A DNA stretch of 64,000 bases from Noviherbaspirillum sedimenti (lineage in GTDB: Bacteria; Pseudomonadota; Gammaproteobacteria; Burkholderiales; Burkholderiaceae_D). Below are positions 10,026 to 19,090 of the stretch, one piece after another (positions within the stretch are counted from its first letter, which is position 1; each line of letters starts with the position of its first letter). The notes under the pieces were generated by a model. It was not told the DNA's origin. It ran no database searches and saw only the letters and a program-made list of their open reading frames with translations. Where the stretch lies: NCBI RefSeq assembly GCF_003590835.1, contig NZ_QYUQ01000002.1, positions 3,534,001 through 3,598,000 of the forward strand, written 5' to 3'. Position numbers and translations under genes: made by a program.

Positions 10026-11363
10026 ATGAAGCCAGGCGGTTTGCGCAAAGCTGGTGCGCTGTGCTGCGCATTGCTTATGCTGACACATGGCCTGGCGCAG
10101 GGCAGCGATGTTGCGGGCGATACGCCCGAACGCCAGGCATTGCAGCGCAGGCTGGCCGAGCAGATCGAACAGATCAATGCATTGAAGCGCGCGATCGCGA
10201 AACAGGAAGCCGATCTTGTGCAATTGCGCCGCGCCGTGACCAGCGAATCCCTGAATGCGCAGCGCGGTCGCGGACCGGCTGACCCCGCGCAGCAGCCACA
10301 GGGCGGGCAGGCTGCGCAGGCGCCGCAGGATGGACAGGCAGTGCAGACGGCACAGGCAGCGCAGGGTGGTCCGGTCGGCCAGGCGCCGCAACAGGAAGCC
10401 AGGCCGCCGGAGGTGGCGCAGATTTTCGATCAGCCCGGGGTGCTGACGCCGCGGGGTAAATACGTCCTCGAGCCTTCCCTGCAGTACAGCTATTCGTCGG
10501 CCAACCGGGTGGCGCTGATCGGTTACACCGTGATACCGGCGCTGCTGATCGGCCTGATCGATGTGCGCGAGGTCAAGCGCAATACCTTCACCGCGGCGTT
10601 GGCCACGCGCTTCGGCCTGACCAATCGCCTCGAGGTGGAAGCGCGCATCCCTTACGTGTACCGTTCCGATTCGACGGTAAGCCGGGAAGTGGGCACCGGC
10701 AGCGCCAACGACACGGATCGAACCTTCAGTGCCAGCGGCAGGCAAATCGGCGACGTCGAACTCGGCATGCGCTATCAGTTGAACGATGGCGGCATCGACA
10801 AGCCGTATTACATCGGCACGCTGCGATTCAAGTCCCGCACCGGGCGCGACCCCTTCGAGGTGGTGACCGATTGCGTCCAGCGTTGCGTCGGCAATTCCAG
10901 CGGCACCGGCCTGCCGCTGGAATTGCCGACCGGTTCCGGCTTCTACTCGCTGCAGGGTGGCCTGACATGGCTGTTTCCGAGCGATCCAGCGGTGTTTTTC
11001 GGCAGCGTGACTTATCTGCATAATTTCAAGCGCAGCAATGTCAGCCGCACGGTTCTGAATGGCGAGCGCGAATTCCTCGGCAGCGTCGAGCCTGGCGGAA
11101 TTTTCGGGTTCAATTTCGGCATGGGGCTCGGTCTGAACGACAGGACTTCGTTCAGCATCGGCTACGACCACAATTCCGTCGGGCGCACGAAGCTGAACGG
11201 ACAAGTCGTTCCGGGCTCGGTGCGCACGCAACTGGGCACACTCCTGCTCGGCTACTCCTATCGCATCAATGACAGGCGAACCCTGGCAGTGTCGCTGGGA
11301 GCCGGCCTGACGCGCGACACGCCCGATATCACCCTGAGCGTAAAACTGCCGATTTCGAACTAG
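10026..11363 (+). CDS. FapF-like outer-membrane beta-barrel secretion pore
   Basis: A 445-aa outer-membrane protein with the plan of FapF, the trimeric amyloid-secretion channel of Pseudomonas. Residues 1-25 are a signal peptide, 34-72 a coiled coil (Q-R-R-L-A-E-Q-I-E-Q-I register), 78-125 a Gln/Ala/Pro linker, then a short plug-like segment (E-V-A-Q-I-F-D-Q-P-G), and 145-445 a barrel of alternating strands. The reading frame is open from 9729, but the ATG at 10026 has GAGAAGG just upstream and gives the signal peptide, so it is chosen. It is divergent from the candidate fibre genes and probably exports them. The family resemblance is to the FapF / transporter group; sequence identity cannot be measured here. 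Confidence 0.8.
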   Translation: MKPGGLRKAGALCCALLMLTHGLAQGSDVAGDTPERQALQRRLAEQIEQINALKRAIAKQEADLVQLRRAVTSESLNAQRGRGPADPAQQPQGGQAAQAPQDGQAVQTAQAAQGGPVGQAPQQEARPPEVAQIFDQPGVLTPRGKYVLEPSLQYSYSSANRVALIGYTVIPALLIGLIDVREVKRNTFTAALATRFGLTNRLEVEARIPYVYRSDSTVSREVGTGSANDTDRTFSASGRQIGDVELGMRYQLNDGGIDKPYYIGTLRFKSRTGRDPFEVVTDCVQRCVGNSSGTGLPLELPTGSGFYSLQGGLTWLFPSDPAVFFGSVTYLHNFKRSNVSRTVLNGEREFLGSVEPGGIFGFNFGMGLGLNDRTSFSIGYDHNSVGRTKLNGQVVPGSVRTQLGTLLLGYSYRINDRRTLAVSLGAGLTRDTPDITLSVKLPISN

Positions 11364-11447
11364 CGGCATTGTTGCAAGGCTGGGCGCCCGCGTGCCGCCG
11401 GCCCTTGCATCATGCTTGCGCAATGTCGCCGGACGCGCTGCAGGCAG

Positions 11448-12869
11448 CTACTTGAAGCTGTCGAGGTAGGGGGCGCTTGGCGTCGAGATCGAGTGCCCTC
11501 GAATGTTGTATTTTTCAATGAGGCGGTACAGCGTCATGCGCGACACGCCCAGCAGGCTGGCTGCGTGCGACATCTGGTTGCGTGCTTGCGACAAGGCGCG
11601 GTGAATCATGACGCGGTCGGTGGTGGCGCGCGCGTCCTCCAGCGACAGCAGCTTGTTGTTGCTCGGCACATTCATAAAGCCGAGATCCTCGGGCTGGATG
11701 AAGCGTCCTTCCGCCATCACCGTGGCGCGCTGTATGCGGTTGATGAGTTCGCGCACATTGCCAGGCCAGGTATGGTTGCGCATGGCAGTCAATGCGGCGC
11801 GGGAAAATCCGCGAACGGTGTGCTTATGCATGGTGGAGAACTTGGTGAAATAATGCTGCGCCAGGTCATCGATATCGGCTTCACGCTCGGTCAGTCTGGG
11901 CGTGCTGATGCAGATCACATTGATGCGGTAGTAGAGGTCTTCGCGAAAGCGTCCCTGCGCTACCGCTTCGGCGAGATCGACGTGGGTGGCGGCGATGACA
12001 CGCACGTCGACGGCCACGGCTTCGGTGCCGCCCACGCGCACGATCCGCTTTTCCTGCAGAAAGCGCAGCAGGTTGATTTGCATGTCGAGCGGCATGTCGC
12101 CGATTTCATCCAGAAACAGGGTGCCGCCCCTGGCCGCCTCGATGCGGCCGATCTTGCGTTGCTGGGCGCCGGTGAATGCGCCTTTTTCATAGCCGAACAA
12201 TTCCGACTGCAGCAATTGCGGCGCGATCGAGCCGCAATTGACGGCGATGAAAGGCGCATGCTTGCGCGGCGATTGCCGATGCACTGACATGGCGGCGAGC
12301 TCCTTGCCGGTGCCGGATGCGCCGATGATCAACACCGAAGCCTCGGTGCGCGCAACCTTGCGGATCTGTGCAAACAGGCACTGCATGACTTCGCTCTTGC
12401 CTACCACCATAAAATCCGCATCCTTGGCGCTGCGCTCGTGCACCGGCGCGCTGCAGGAGTCGCGCACAAAAGCCATTCCCCACGCGTGACGCAGCATCAG
12501 CATGGTGTGGTCGGGATGCGCGGGCAGGATCAGAAAGTTGAACAGATAGGCGCTGATGCATTCGCGCACGCGCACGTCGGCCACCAGTTCCGGCGCGATC
12601 ATGCCGATCCACGACATGCCGCCGCGGTTCAGCAGCAGTTCACAGCTTTCCAGATGGGCGACGTCGTCTGCATGGTTTAACATCAGCAAGCCGACGCGGC
12701 AGCCCGCGTCGATTGCAAGACCGGACGAATCCGTACCGGCCTGTTCAATCAGTTGCATGCCATGTTTTTGCAGCATGGCCGAATAGGGACAATAAACTTC
12801 AGTGCGCCTGGCCGGGCGCAGGATCAATACGGTCTGGTCCTGCCGCACGGTTTTTGACACATTCAGCAC
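11448..12869 (-). CDS. Sigma-54-dependent transcriptional activator, VpsR-like
   Basis: About 473 aa. The N-terminal 130 residues look like a degenerate receiver or VpsR-type domain with a G-M-I-A-P-E segment. Then comes a complete AAA+ domain: Walker A G-A-S-G-T-G-K-E, the sigma-54 contact loop G-A-F-T-G-A, Walker B G-G-T-L-F-L-D-E, and the R-finger region. The C-terminus is a Fis-type helix-turn-helix ([16 protein letters not shown]). A GTG at 12869 is preceded by GGGAG at six bases and is preferred. Longer starts exist at 12908 (ATG) and 12938 (GTG). VpsR-type activators often control exopolysaccharide or biofilm matrix. Next to a sigma-54 promoter and fibre genes, it is the likely activator of the Fap-like operon (inference). 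It runs towards the end of the barrel gene, 84 bp away. Confidence 0.88.
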   Translation of the reverse strand: MLNVSKTVRQDQTVLILRPARRTEVYCPYSAMLQKHGMQLIEQAGTDSSGLAIDAGCRVGLLMLNHADDVAHLESCELLLNRGGMSWIGMIAPELVADVRVRECISAYLFNFLILPAHPDHTMLMLRHAWGMAFVRDSCSAPVHERSAKDADFMVVGKSEVMQCLFAQIRKVARTEASVLIIGASGTGKELAAMSVHRQSPRKHAPFIAVNCGSIAPQLLQSELFGYEKGAFTGAQQRKIGRIEAARGGTLFLDEIGDMPLDMQINLLRFLQEKRIVRVGGTEAVAVDVRVIAATHVDLAEAVAQGRFREDLYYRINVICISTPRLTEREADIDDLAQHYFTKFSTMHKHTVRGFSRAALTAMRNHTWPGNVRELINRIQRATVMAEGRFIQPEDLGFMNVPSNNKLLSLEDARATTDRVMIHRALSQARNQMSHAASLLGVSRMTLYRLIEKYNIRGHSISTPSAPYLDSFK

Positions 12870-13081
12870 AGTGCTCTCCCATGGCGATCCATTGTTCGCA
12901 TCAGCCATGCAAGAATCCGGAATGGCTGCTGCAAACACTAGACAGGTTAATTACGCATCGGGAGGCGAGTTTGTTGCGGCGCAAAAAATGGGAAATTACC
13001 GCATCTTCAGTGTTACAAGTTTGATGTAAGACCTTGTGACATTTTTCCAGGCAATGTTGATAAATGGAAGATATTGTTTGT

Positions 13082-13125
13082 AAAAAAAAATTGCCGCATG
13101 CAGCTGAAAAACATGCATGCGGCAA
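13082..13125 (-). terminator. Rho-independent terminator after the DUF3567 gene
   Basis: A perfect 12-bp stem (13091-13102 with 13114-13125) around an 11-nt loop is followed, reading leftward, by nine T residues (13090-13082). It ends transcription of the gene at 13168-13425 and separates it from the activator gene downstream. Confidence 0.9.
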
Positions 13126-13167
13126 TCGTGCAGAACAGGAAGGTGTCTGCTTATGCCCTTACGGCAC

Positions 13168-13425
13168 CTAGTGCAATACGACGGGCTGACTCATCAAGGC
13201 ATCGTATTTGCCAAGAAAAGTATCGATATCTTCCACCGACGGTTCGGTGGCGATCAGATCTTCCACATCCTTGCGGAAGGCTTCGGCCAATGTGCCGCCG
13301 ATAAAAATTTCGCGCTTGCCGGATTTGTCCATGATTTCATAACCGCCAAAGCGCATGGATTCACGATTGCCATCTGCGACGAATTCCACGACGCTGTATT
13401 GATCGCTGTTGTAGATGAGGTTCAT
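13168..13425 (-). CDS. DUF3567 family protein
   Basis: An 85-aa protein with the conserved start M-N-L-I-Y-N-S-D-Q-Y-S-V-V-E-F and the G-G-Y-E-I-M-D-K core of DUF3567, a small family typical of betaproteobacteria. It has no signal peptide or membrane segment. The function is unknown for the family. It is a single-gene unit with its own strong terminator (13082-13125). Confidence 0.85.
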   Translation of the reverse strand: MNLIYNSDQYSVVEFVADGNRESMRFGGYEIMDKSGKREIFIGGTLAEAFRKDVEDLIATEPSVEDIDTFLGKYDALMSQPVVLH

Positions 13426-13588
13426 GTTGCGCTCCTTGGCAAAACATTACTGTTGAAGGGCAAGAAAGCCCTTGTTCCAGATGTGGCGGTCAACCGCTGT
13501 TTTTCAAGGCAAGGACTGGAAGGAAACGGTTACCAGTTGTAACAGCAAATCGACTATTGTTGAGGGGAAAAGTAAGACGGCAGAGACC

Positions 13589-13969
13589 TTAAACATGACT
13601 ATGGTTATTGGCGATCAATTCTTTTGTCAGACTCAGCCATTTATCATAAGGTTCCTGCTGCAGGAATTCGCGGATTTGCGGCAAATGGCTGCTGTTGGCC
13701 AGGCTGATGTAGAGTCGTTCGGGATGCTGGCGCAAAATCCGGTTCAGCGTCACTCGCATGGGTAGATTGCCGCTGCAACAGATACACCCGGGCGCGATGC
13801 GCACGATGGTCAGCCAGGTTGGCAAGGCTTCGCCGAAAGGCGATGCGCCATCCGGCAAGCCTTCCAGGATCAGGGCGGTGCGCAGGCGTGCATCCAGCGC
13901 GCCGGCAATCATGGCTTCGCGCAGGGCCGCGCTGGGACCGGTGACCAGCGTGGCGGCGATGCGGTGCAT
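13589..13969 (-). CDS. Degenerate CobW/COG0523-like protein without P-loop
   Basis: A 126-aa protein resembling a shrunken CobW-type GTPase. The C-I-C-C-S-G metal-binding motif (about 58-63) and the following N-L-P-M-R-V-T-L segment match the G-C-I-C-C region of the family. The N-terminus, T-L-V-T-G-P-S-A-A-L-R-E, sits where the Walker A G-x-x-G-x-G-K-T should be and lacks the Lys-Thr. GTP hydrolysis is therefore unlikely, and metal binding could remain. It lies 23 bp downstream of ntrX on the same strand and may be cotranscribed. Family assignment is moderate and the function is unknown. Confidence 0.6.
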   Translation of the reverse strand: MHRIAATLVTGPSAALREAMIAGALDARLRTALILEGLPDGASPFGEALPTWLTIVRIAPGCICCSGNLPMRVTLNRILRQHPERLYISLANSSHLPQIREFLQQEPYDKWLSLTKELIANNHSHV

Positions 13970-13992
13970 GCGTTAGCCGAAAAACAGTATGT

Positions 13993-14706
13993 TCAGACGT
14001 GCTTCTTGCCAAGCTTGCTGGGTTCGACGCCCAGTTGCTTCAGCTTGCGGTAGAGGTGCGTGCGTTCCAGGCCGGTCTTTTCGGCGACCCGGGTCATGCT
14101 GCCGCCTTCGCGCCCCAGATGGTGTTCGAAATAGGCGCGCTCAAAGGCATCGCGCGCTTCACGCAGCGGCAAGTCGAATGACAGGCTGAAGGGCTGCGCT
14201 TCGGGCTGCAGCATTGTCGCCGGCGCCAGGGCCGCCGGCGCGTTGGCTGCCATGGCCGCGCCACCGTGGGGCGCTGCAGCGGCGGCTTCGGCGGCGGCGG
14301 TCGGGCGGGCGAAATGGGGCGGCGCCGGACGCGCAGCTTCCTGGCCGCGCGACAAACCGTGTTGCACCGCCTTGAGCAGTTTTTGCAGGGCAATCGGTTT
14401 TTCAAGGAAATTGAGTGCGCCGATGCGGGTCGCTTCCACCGCAGTATCGATGGTGGCGTGGCCGGACATCATGATAACCGGCATGGTCAGCAAGCCATCG
14501 CGCTGCCACTCTTTCAACAGGGTGACGCCATCGGTATCCGGCATCCAGATATCGAGCAAGACCAGGTCAGGCAAGCCGGCAACGCGCATTTCACGCGCCT
14601 GCTGGGCATTTTCCGCGGTCTCCACTACGTGACCTTCATCACTCAGGATCTCCGAAAGTAATTCCCGGATACCCATTTCATCATCGACAACCAAGATATT
14701 CGCCAT
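13993..14706 (-). CDS. ntrX: Response regulator NtrX-like, receiver plus Fis HTH, no AAA+ domain
   Basis: A 237-aa response regulator. The receiver domain (1-120) has the acidic pair D8-D9 and phospho-acceptor D52 (L-L-D-I-W-M-P). An Ala/Pro-rich linker follows (about 123-165), then a C-terminal Fis-type HTH with T-R-V-A-E-K-T-G-L-E-R-T-H-L-Y. Classical NtrX has a sigma-54 AAA+ ATPase between these domains; here it is replaced by the linker, as is usual in Burkholderiales. It should bind DNA and act on sigma-70 promoters. It is cotranscribed with the sensor kinase NtrY, 83 bp upstream. Confidence 0.88.
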   Translation of the reverse strand: MANILVVDDEMGIRELLSEILSDEGHVVETAENAQQAREMRVAGLPDLVLLDIWMPDTDGVTLLKEWQRDGLLTMPVIMMSGHATIDTAVEATRIGALNFLEKPIALQKLLKAVQHGLSRGQEAARPAPPHFARPTAAAEAAAAAPHGGAAMAANAPAALAPATMLQPEAQPFSLSFDLPLREARDAFERAYFEHHLGREGGSMTRVAEKTGLERTHLYRKLKQLGVEPSKLGKKHV

Positions 14707-14789
14707 TTGCCACTCTTTCTGATCTTCACTGCCCGTTATTGTGCATCATTTGCGCTAATAATTTACCAAGGGAAATATTTGCAATACGT

Positions 14790-17111
14790 TTACGCTTTAG
14801 GTGCTAACTTTAACAGCAATATTAATACTTTGGCACCACTTTCATCAACACGATTCTGTAAATCAACTCGACCGCCATGTTCGTCGATGATTTTTTTAAC
14901 CATGGCCAGACCCAGGCCCGTGCCACGCGCCTTGGAGGTGACGTAGGGTTCGAATGCGCGCGCCAGGATCTTGGCCGAAAATCCCGGGCCATTGTCGGCG
15001 ATCGTCAGGCGCACCGCACTGCGTGCACTGCCATCCGAGCCGGGATAGTGGACCGCTTCGGTACTTACGTCAATGCGCGGCAGGGTAATGTTCCTGTCGA
15101 GGTCGGCAACGGCATCCTGGGCATTCTGCAACAGATTGTGGATGATTTGGCGCAATTGTGTTGCATCACCCATGATCTGGGGTAAACGGGGGGCCAGATG
15201 CAGATGGATGATATCGCGTTCGTCGCCAGCGATGTACAGGTGCAGGATTTCCGTGATCAAGGCATTCAAGTCGAGCGGCGCCAGCACCGCCGGCGGGGTC
15301 CTGGCGAAGTCGCGGAAATCATTGACCATTTTTTGCATGGCCGCGACCTGGTTGACGATGGTGGTGGTGGCGCGCTTGAGGATGCCGGCCTCAGTCTCGG
15401 CCAGTTTGTCGGCCAGTTTCATTTGCAGCCGCTCGGCCGAGAGCTGGATCGGGGTCAGCGGGTTCTTGATTTCATGGGCCAGGCGCCGCGCCACCTCGCC
15501 CCAGGCCAATGAGCGCTGTGCTGAAATTACATCGGAAATATTGTCGAATACCACCACATAGCCGTTGCCGGCGGTAACCGGCAAGCGTGAGCCGCGCGCC
15601 AGCAGGGTCAGCCCATCATCGCCTTCCGTGCCATTGCTGTCATCTGCAGCCCCAGCACCACGCGGGATTTCGATCTGCTTTTGCCAGTGCCGGCTGGTGA
15701 CGGTGTCGCCGCCGGCCGATTGTGCATTGTGTTCCGAAAAGGCCTTGGTCACCACGTCGGCAAACGATGCCAGTCCCGGAATCGCTGCCAGCGGCTGGCC
15801 GATGGCCTGGCCGACCGATTGTTGCAGGATGCGTTCGACCGAGTCATTGTAGGTGAGCAGCTTGAATTCGCGGTCGAGTACCATCACGCCGGCCGACATG
15901 TTCGCCAGCACCGATTCCAGATAGGCCTTGGCGTTTTCCACGGCCCTGCGGTTTTTCTCGACCGCCGCGCGCGCTTCGGACAATTGCCGGGTCATCAGGT
16001 TGAATGACTTGGTCAGGGTGCCCAGCTCAGTATTGCTGGCGACGATCGGCCGCGGTGACAAATCCCCTTCGGCGACGGCCTTGGTGCCTTCGGCCAGCAA
16101 CAGCAGCGGCTGCGCCAGGTCGCCGGCGATCAGGAAGGCGCTGGCCACCGCGCCGAAGATCGTCAGCAACAGGGTCAGGGTCAGGGTGACCAGGTAAATC
16201 TTGCGCAAGCCGCTGCGCGACAGCGATCTTTCCTGGTATTCGCTGTAGGCGGCGCGCAGCGATTCGGCATTGGCCGCCAGCGCGGTCGGTACCGGCTGGA
16301 TCAGTTGCAAAAAGCGCGTCTCGCTCTTGAGCGAGGAGGCATGCAGGGAGACCGGGATCGTCACCACTACCCGCATGCGCAGCTTGGGCGTTGCATCGAG
16401 GCTGGCCAGGCTTTGGGTGGTGCCGGGCGGAGTGCTGAATCCGCTCTCGTTGTCGACGATGTCGGCCTCGCTTTCGATGATCGAAAAGCCGCGCGTCAGG
16501 CGTGCCTGGCGCAGCATGGCCTGGGTCGGCAGGTGCGGTATCAGGTTATCGGTATCGCTATCTGTTGCGACGATGCGGCTGGCGGCGCTGACAATGGTGG
16601 CTTCCTGCAGGTTGCTCTGGCCACGCAGGCGCGACAGCTGGGTGGCCTGGGCGGTGTCGGAGAGGTCGGCGATTTCCAGTGCAATGCCGCGCGCCTTGGA
16701 TTCCAGGTCGGCCAGTTGCGACTCCAGCGCGGTGCGGCCGAGGTTCAGGCCCGATTCCAGTGCGGATTCAACGCGCACGTCGAACCAGGATTCAATTGAG
16801 CGCGAGACGAATTGCACCGATACCATGTAAATCATCAGGCCCGGCAGGATGCCGACAACGGCAAACAGCAGCACCAGCCGGGTCATCAGCCTGGAGCCGA
16901 ACAGGCCACGCCGGTAGCGCCGGTATAGCCGCGTGAGCAGCAAGAGCACCAGCACCAGCAGCGCCGTCGCCACCAGGGCGTTCAGGCCCAGCAACCAGGG
17001 ATAATGCTTGTCGAAGGCGGCGGAATTTTCCGAGGCCGAGGCCAGCAGGAACAGCAGGATGCTGACAACGGCGGCGCCGATGACGAGGAAGTACCGGAAT
17101 AGCCTGCTCAA
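14790..17111 (-). CDS. ntrY: Sensor histidine kinase NtrY-like
   Basis: A 773-aa membrane kinase. Membrane segments lie near 8-26, 40-62 and 80-105, and a further one near 300 after a periplasmic stretch. Then come HAMP (about 320-370), a PAS domain (about 385-480), the phospho-acceptor box H546-E-I-K-N-P-L-T-P, and a HATPase domain with N-box N-A-Q-D-A, D-N-G-P-G-F and G-L-G-L. It partners the receiver protein encoded just downstream. The proposed start is TTG at 17111, directly after the TAA of the DUF4390 gene; no in-frame ATG occurs before the first membrane segment. The signal sensed is not known; nitrogen or redox control is reported for the family. Confidence 0.9.
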   Translation of the reverse strand: MSRLFRYFLVIGAAVVSILLFLLASASENSAAFDKHYPWLLGLNALVATALLVLVLLLLTRLYRRYRRGLFGSRLMTRLVLLFAVVGILPGLMIYMVSVQFVSRSIESWFDVRVESALESGLNLGRTALESQLADLESKARGIALEIADLSDTAQATQLSRLRGQSNLQEATIVSAASRIVATDSDTDNLIPHLPTQAMLRQARLTRGFSIIESEADIVDNESGFSTPPGTTQSLASLDATPKLRMRVVVTIPVSLHASSLKSETRFLQLIQPVPTALAANAESLRAAYSEYQERSLSRSGLRKIYLVTLTLTLLLTIFGAVASAFLIAGDLAQPLLLLAEGTKAVAEGDLSPRPIVASNTELGTLTKSFNLMTRQLSEARAAVEKNRRAVENAKAYLESVLANMSAGVMVLDREFKLLTYNDSVERILQQSVGQAIGQPLAAIPGLASFADVVTKAFSEHNAQSAGGDTVTSRHWQKQIEIPRGAGAADDSNGTEGDDGLTLLARGSRLPVTAGNGYVVVFDNISDVISAQRSLAWGEVARRLAHEIKNPLTPIQLSAERLQMKLADKLAETEAGILKRATTTIVNQVAAMQKMVNDFRDFARTPPAVLAPLDLNALITEILHLYIAGDERDIIHLHLAPRLPQIMGDATQLRQIIHNLLQNAQDAVADLDRNITLPRIDVSTEAVHYPGSDGSARSAVRLTIADNGPGFSAKILARAFEPYVTSKARGTGLGLAMVKKIIDEHGGRVDLQNRVDESGAKVLILLLKLAPKA

Positions 17112-17726
17112 TTACTCTGCCTTGTAGGTAAATGTCTTCCAGCTGGAGGACAGGTGCCAGTCGCTGTCGTTGATGGCATTGACCTGGAAGGGCTTGGGCA
17201 ACTGCGTGACGTCGAGTCGCATACGCACCTTGACCTGGTAATTGGCGCCCGCCTTCAGGGTTTCCTTGTCGGCCACCAGCCAGCGCGCCGGGCGGCGCAC
17301 CAGCGCCAGCACATCGTCCAGGGAGGAAAAGCCCTGCCGCAGGCTGCCCTCGACGGTGGCGTAATACTGCCGGGTCAGCACATTGTAGGAAAGACGGATC
17401 GTGTGCGAGGCGCTCACGGTGTTTTCGTCGAACCAGTACCAGCGCGGCCGGTTCAGCTCGACATCGGTGGTGAAGTACAGCGGCACCCCGCGGTTGAGGG
17501 CGTCTTCCAGCACGCGCTTGAGTTCGAAGCTGAAGCTGGATGCCAGCCGGTAGTCTTCCTCCGTCGCGATCAGTTGCGCCTGCTGGATCTCGATTTCGGC
17601 GGCATGCACGGCCGGGGCGGCCAGCATCCCGCCCAGCAGGAGGGACGCCAGCAAAAATCGTATCGCAATCTGGAACAGGCGGCTGGTCACTGGTGGATCG
17701 TCAGAAAATTGGCAGGCAGTTGTCAA
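17112..17726 (-). CDS. DUF4390 exported protein
   Basis: A 204-aa protein with an N-terminal hydrophobic signal (about 18-42) and a beta-rich domain matching DUF4390, a family regularly found between rsmB and ntrY in betaproteobacteria. It is probably periplasmic and may modulate the adjacent sensor kinase, but this is inference from position only. Its stop codon is immediately followed by the TTG start of ntrY, so translation is coupled. A GTG at 17690 is an alternative start closer to the signal sequence. Confidence 0.85.
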   Translation of the reverse strand: MTTACQFSDDPPVTSRLFQIAIRFLLASLLLGGMLAAPAVHAAEIEIQQAQLIATEEDYRLASSFSFELKRVLEDALNRGVPLYFTTDVELNRPRWYWFDENTVSASHTIRLSYNVLTRQYYATVEGSLRQGFSSLDDVLALVRRPARWLVADKETLKAGANYQVKVRMRLDVTQLPKPFQVNAINDSDWHLSSSWKTFTYKAE

Positions 17727-17761
17727 GAATTTATCGGCTGGGCGAGCATCGCTGCATGCGG

Positions 17762-19090
17762 TCAGTTTTTGGGTTTCTGGAACAGGGCATAAAACAAGCC
17801 GTCATGATCCGCGTCGCCCTCCGCACCTGGCAGCAATTGACCGGGTGCGGCAAGTGGCACGGCATGATTCCGGCTGGCGAACGCTTGCGCCTGCCTTGCC
17901 GATTCCTCGGGCCAGAGCGAACATGTCACAAGCAACAATTTACCATCCGGCTTCACCATCTGCCAAAGATTGTCCAGAATTTGCGCCGAAAGTGTTGCAA
18001 GCCGCGCAGCATCTTCCGGGCGCCGCAGCCAGCGGATGTCCGGATGGCGCCGCACCACGCCCGAGGCGGTGCAGGGCACGTCGGCCAGGATGCGGTCAAA
18101 AGGCTGGCCATCCCACCAGTCGACGCGGCTGGCATCGGCCTGTTGCAGGCGGGCGGAAAGCTGCAGACGTTGCAGGTTCTGGTCGATCCGTTGCAGCCGT
18201 TCGCCGTCGCTGTCCAGCGCCAGCAAATCGATGTCGGCGCATTCCAGCAAATGGCAGGTCTTGCCGCCGGGCGCGGCGCAGGCGTCCAGCACCCGCATGC
18301 CGTCTTGCGCATCGAGCAAGGGCGCCGCCAGCTGGGCGCCGGCATCCTGCACCGACACCAGGCCCTGGTCGAAGCCGGGGATGGCATGCACCGGCAGCGG
18401 CTGCGCCAGCCGTACCGCATCCATGCCGATTTGCCGCGCCGCGATGCCTTGCCCGGCCAATTCCTGCAGATAGGCCGCCAGCGTGGTTTTTCTGCGGTTG
18501 ACGCGCAGGGTGAGCGGCGGTGCGACATTGCCGGCTGCGAGGATCGCCTGCCAGTGGTCGGGATAATCGGCCTGGACGCGCTCGATCCACCATGCCGGGT
18601 AATTCCAGCGCGCAACCGGTTCCCGCATGACTTGCGCCAGCAGGCCCTCGCGTTCGCGCAAAAAGCGCCGCAGGATGGCATTGACCATGCCTTTGGCGTG
18701 CGCGATTCTGGGATCGGCCGCGGCTGCGGCGACCGCCTGGTCGACCAGGGTGAAATCGGTGTAAGGCCGGGCGCCGTCATCATCCTGGCACAGCAGCGCC
18801 AGGCTGCAGCCAAGCAGGCTGGACAGCAGCGGCACTTGCGGCGTACGCGTGGCCAGCTGCGCCAGCAAGGCGCTGGCGCGCCCCCACTGGCGCATGCTGC
18901 GGTAGGCGATATCCTGTTGGGCGCCGCGCGCGGCATCCGACAGTTGCAGCGCCTGCGCCACCCTGGCCAGTGCCGGCGGCAAGGCGGTGCCGTCCAGGAC
19001 AAGGGCGACGGCCTGGGCTGCGCCGTACAGACTCAAGGCCAGCGAATCGGGTTTCAGGCGCGGTTTTTCTACCTTGCTCATACGCCCCAC
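17762..19090 (-). CDS. rsmB: 16S rRNA (cytosine-967-C5)-methyltransferase
   Basis: A 442-aa methyltransferase that methylates C967 of 16S rRNA using S-adenosylmethionine. The N-terminal NusB-like RNA-binding helical domain (about 15-150) precedes the Rossmann domain with V-L-D-A-C-A-A-P-G-G-K. The two catalytic cysteines lie in D-V-P-C-T-A-S-G and T-C-S-L-W. It is the first large gene of the rsmB - DUF4390 - ntrY - ntrX series. Its start overlaps the end of the DUF1840 gene by 13 bp. Confidence 0.95.
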   Translation of the reverse strand: MGRMSKVEKPRLKPDSLALSLYGAAQAVALVLDGTALPPALARVAQALQLSDAARGAQQDIAYRSMRQWGRASALLAQLATRTPQVPLLSSLLGCSLALLCQDDDGARPYTDFTLVDQAVAAAAADPRIAHAKGMVNAILRRFLREREGLLAQVMREPVARWNYPAWWIERVQADYPDHWQAILAAGNVAPPLTLRVNRRKTTLAAYLQELAGQGIAARQIGMDAVRLAQPLPVHAIPGFDQGLVSVQDAGAQLAAPLLDAQDGMRVLDACAAPGGKTCHLLECADIDLLALDSDGERLQRIDQNLQRLQLSARLQQADASRVDWWDGQPFDRILADVPCTASGVVRRHPDIRWLRRPEDAARLATLSAQILDNLWQMVKPDGKLLLVTCSLWPEESARQAQAFASRNHAVPLAAPGQLLPGAEGDADHDGLFYALFQKPKN

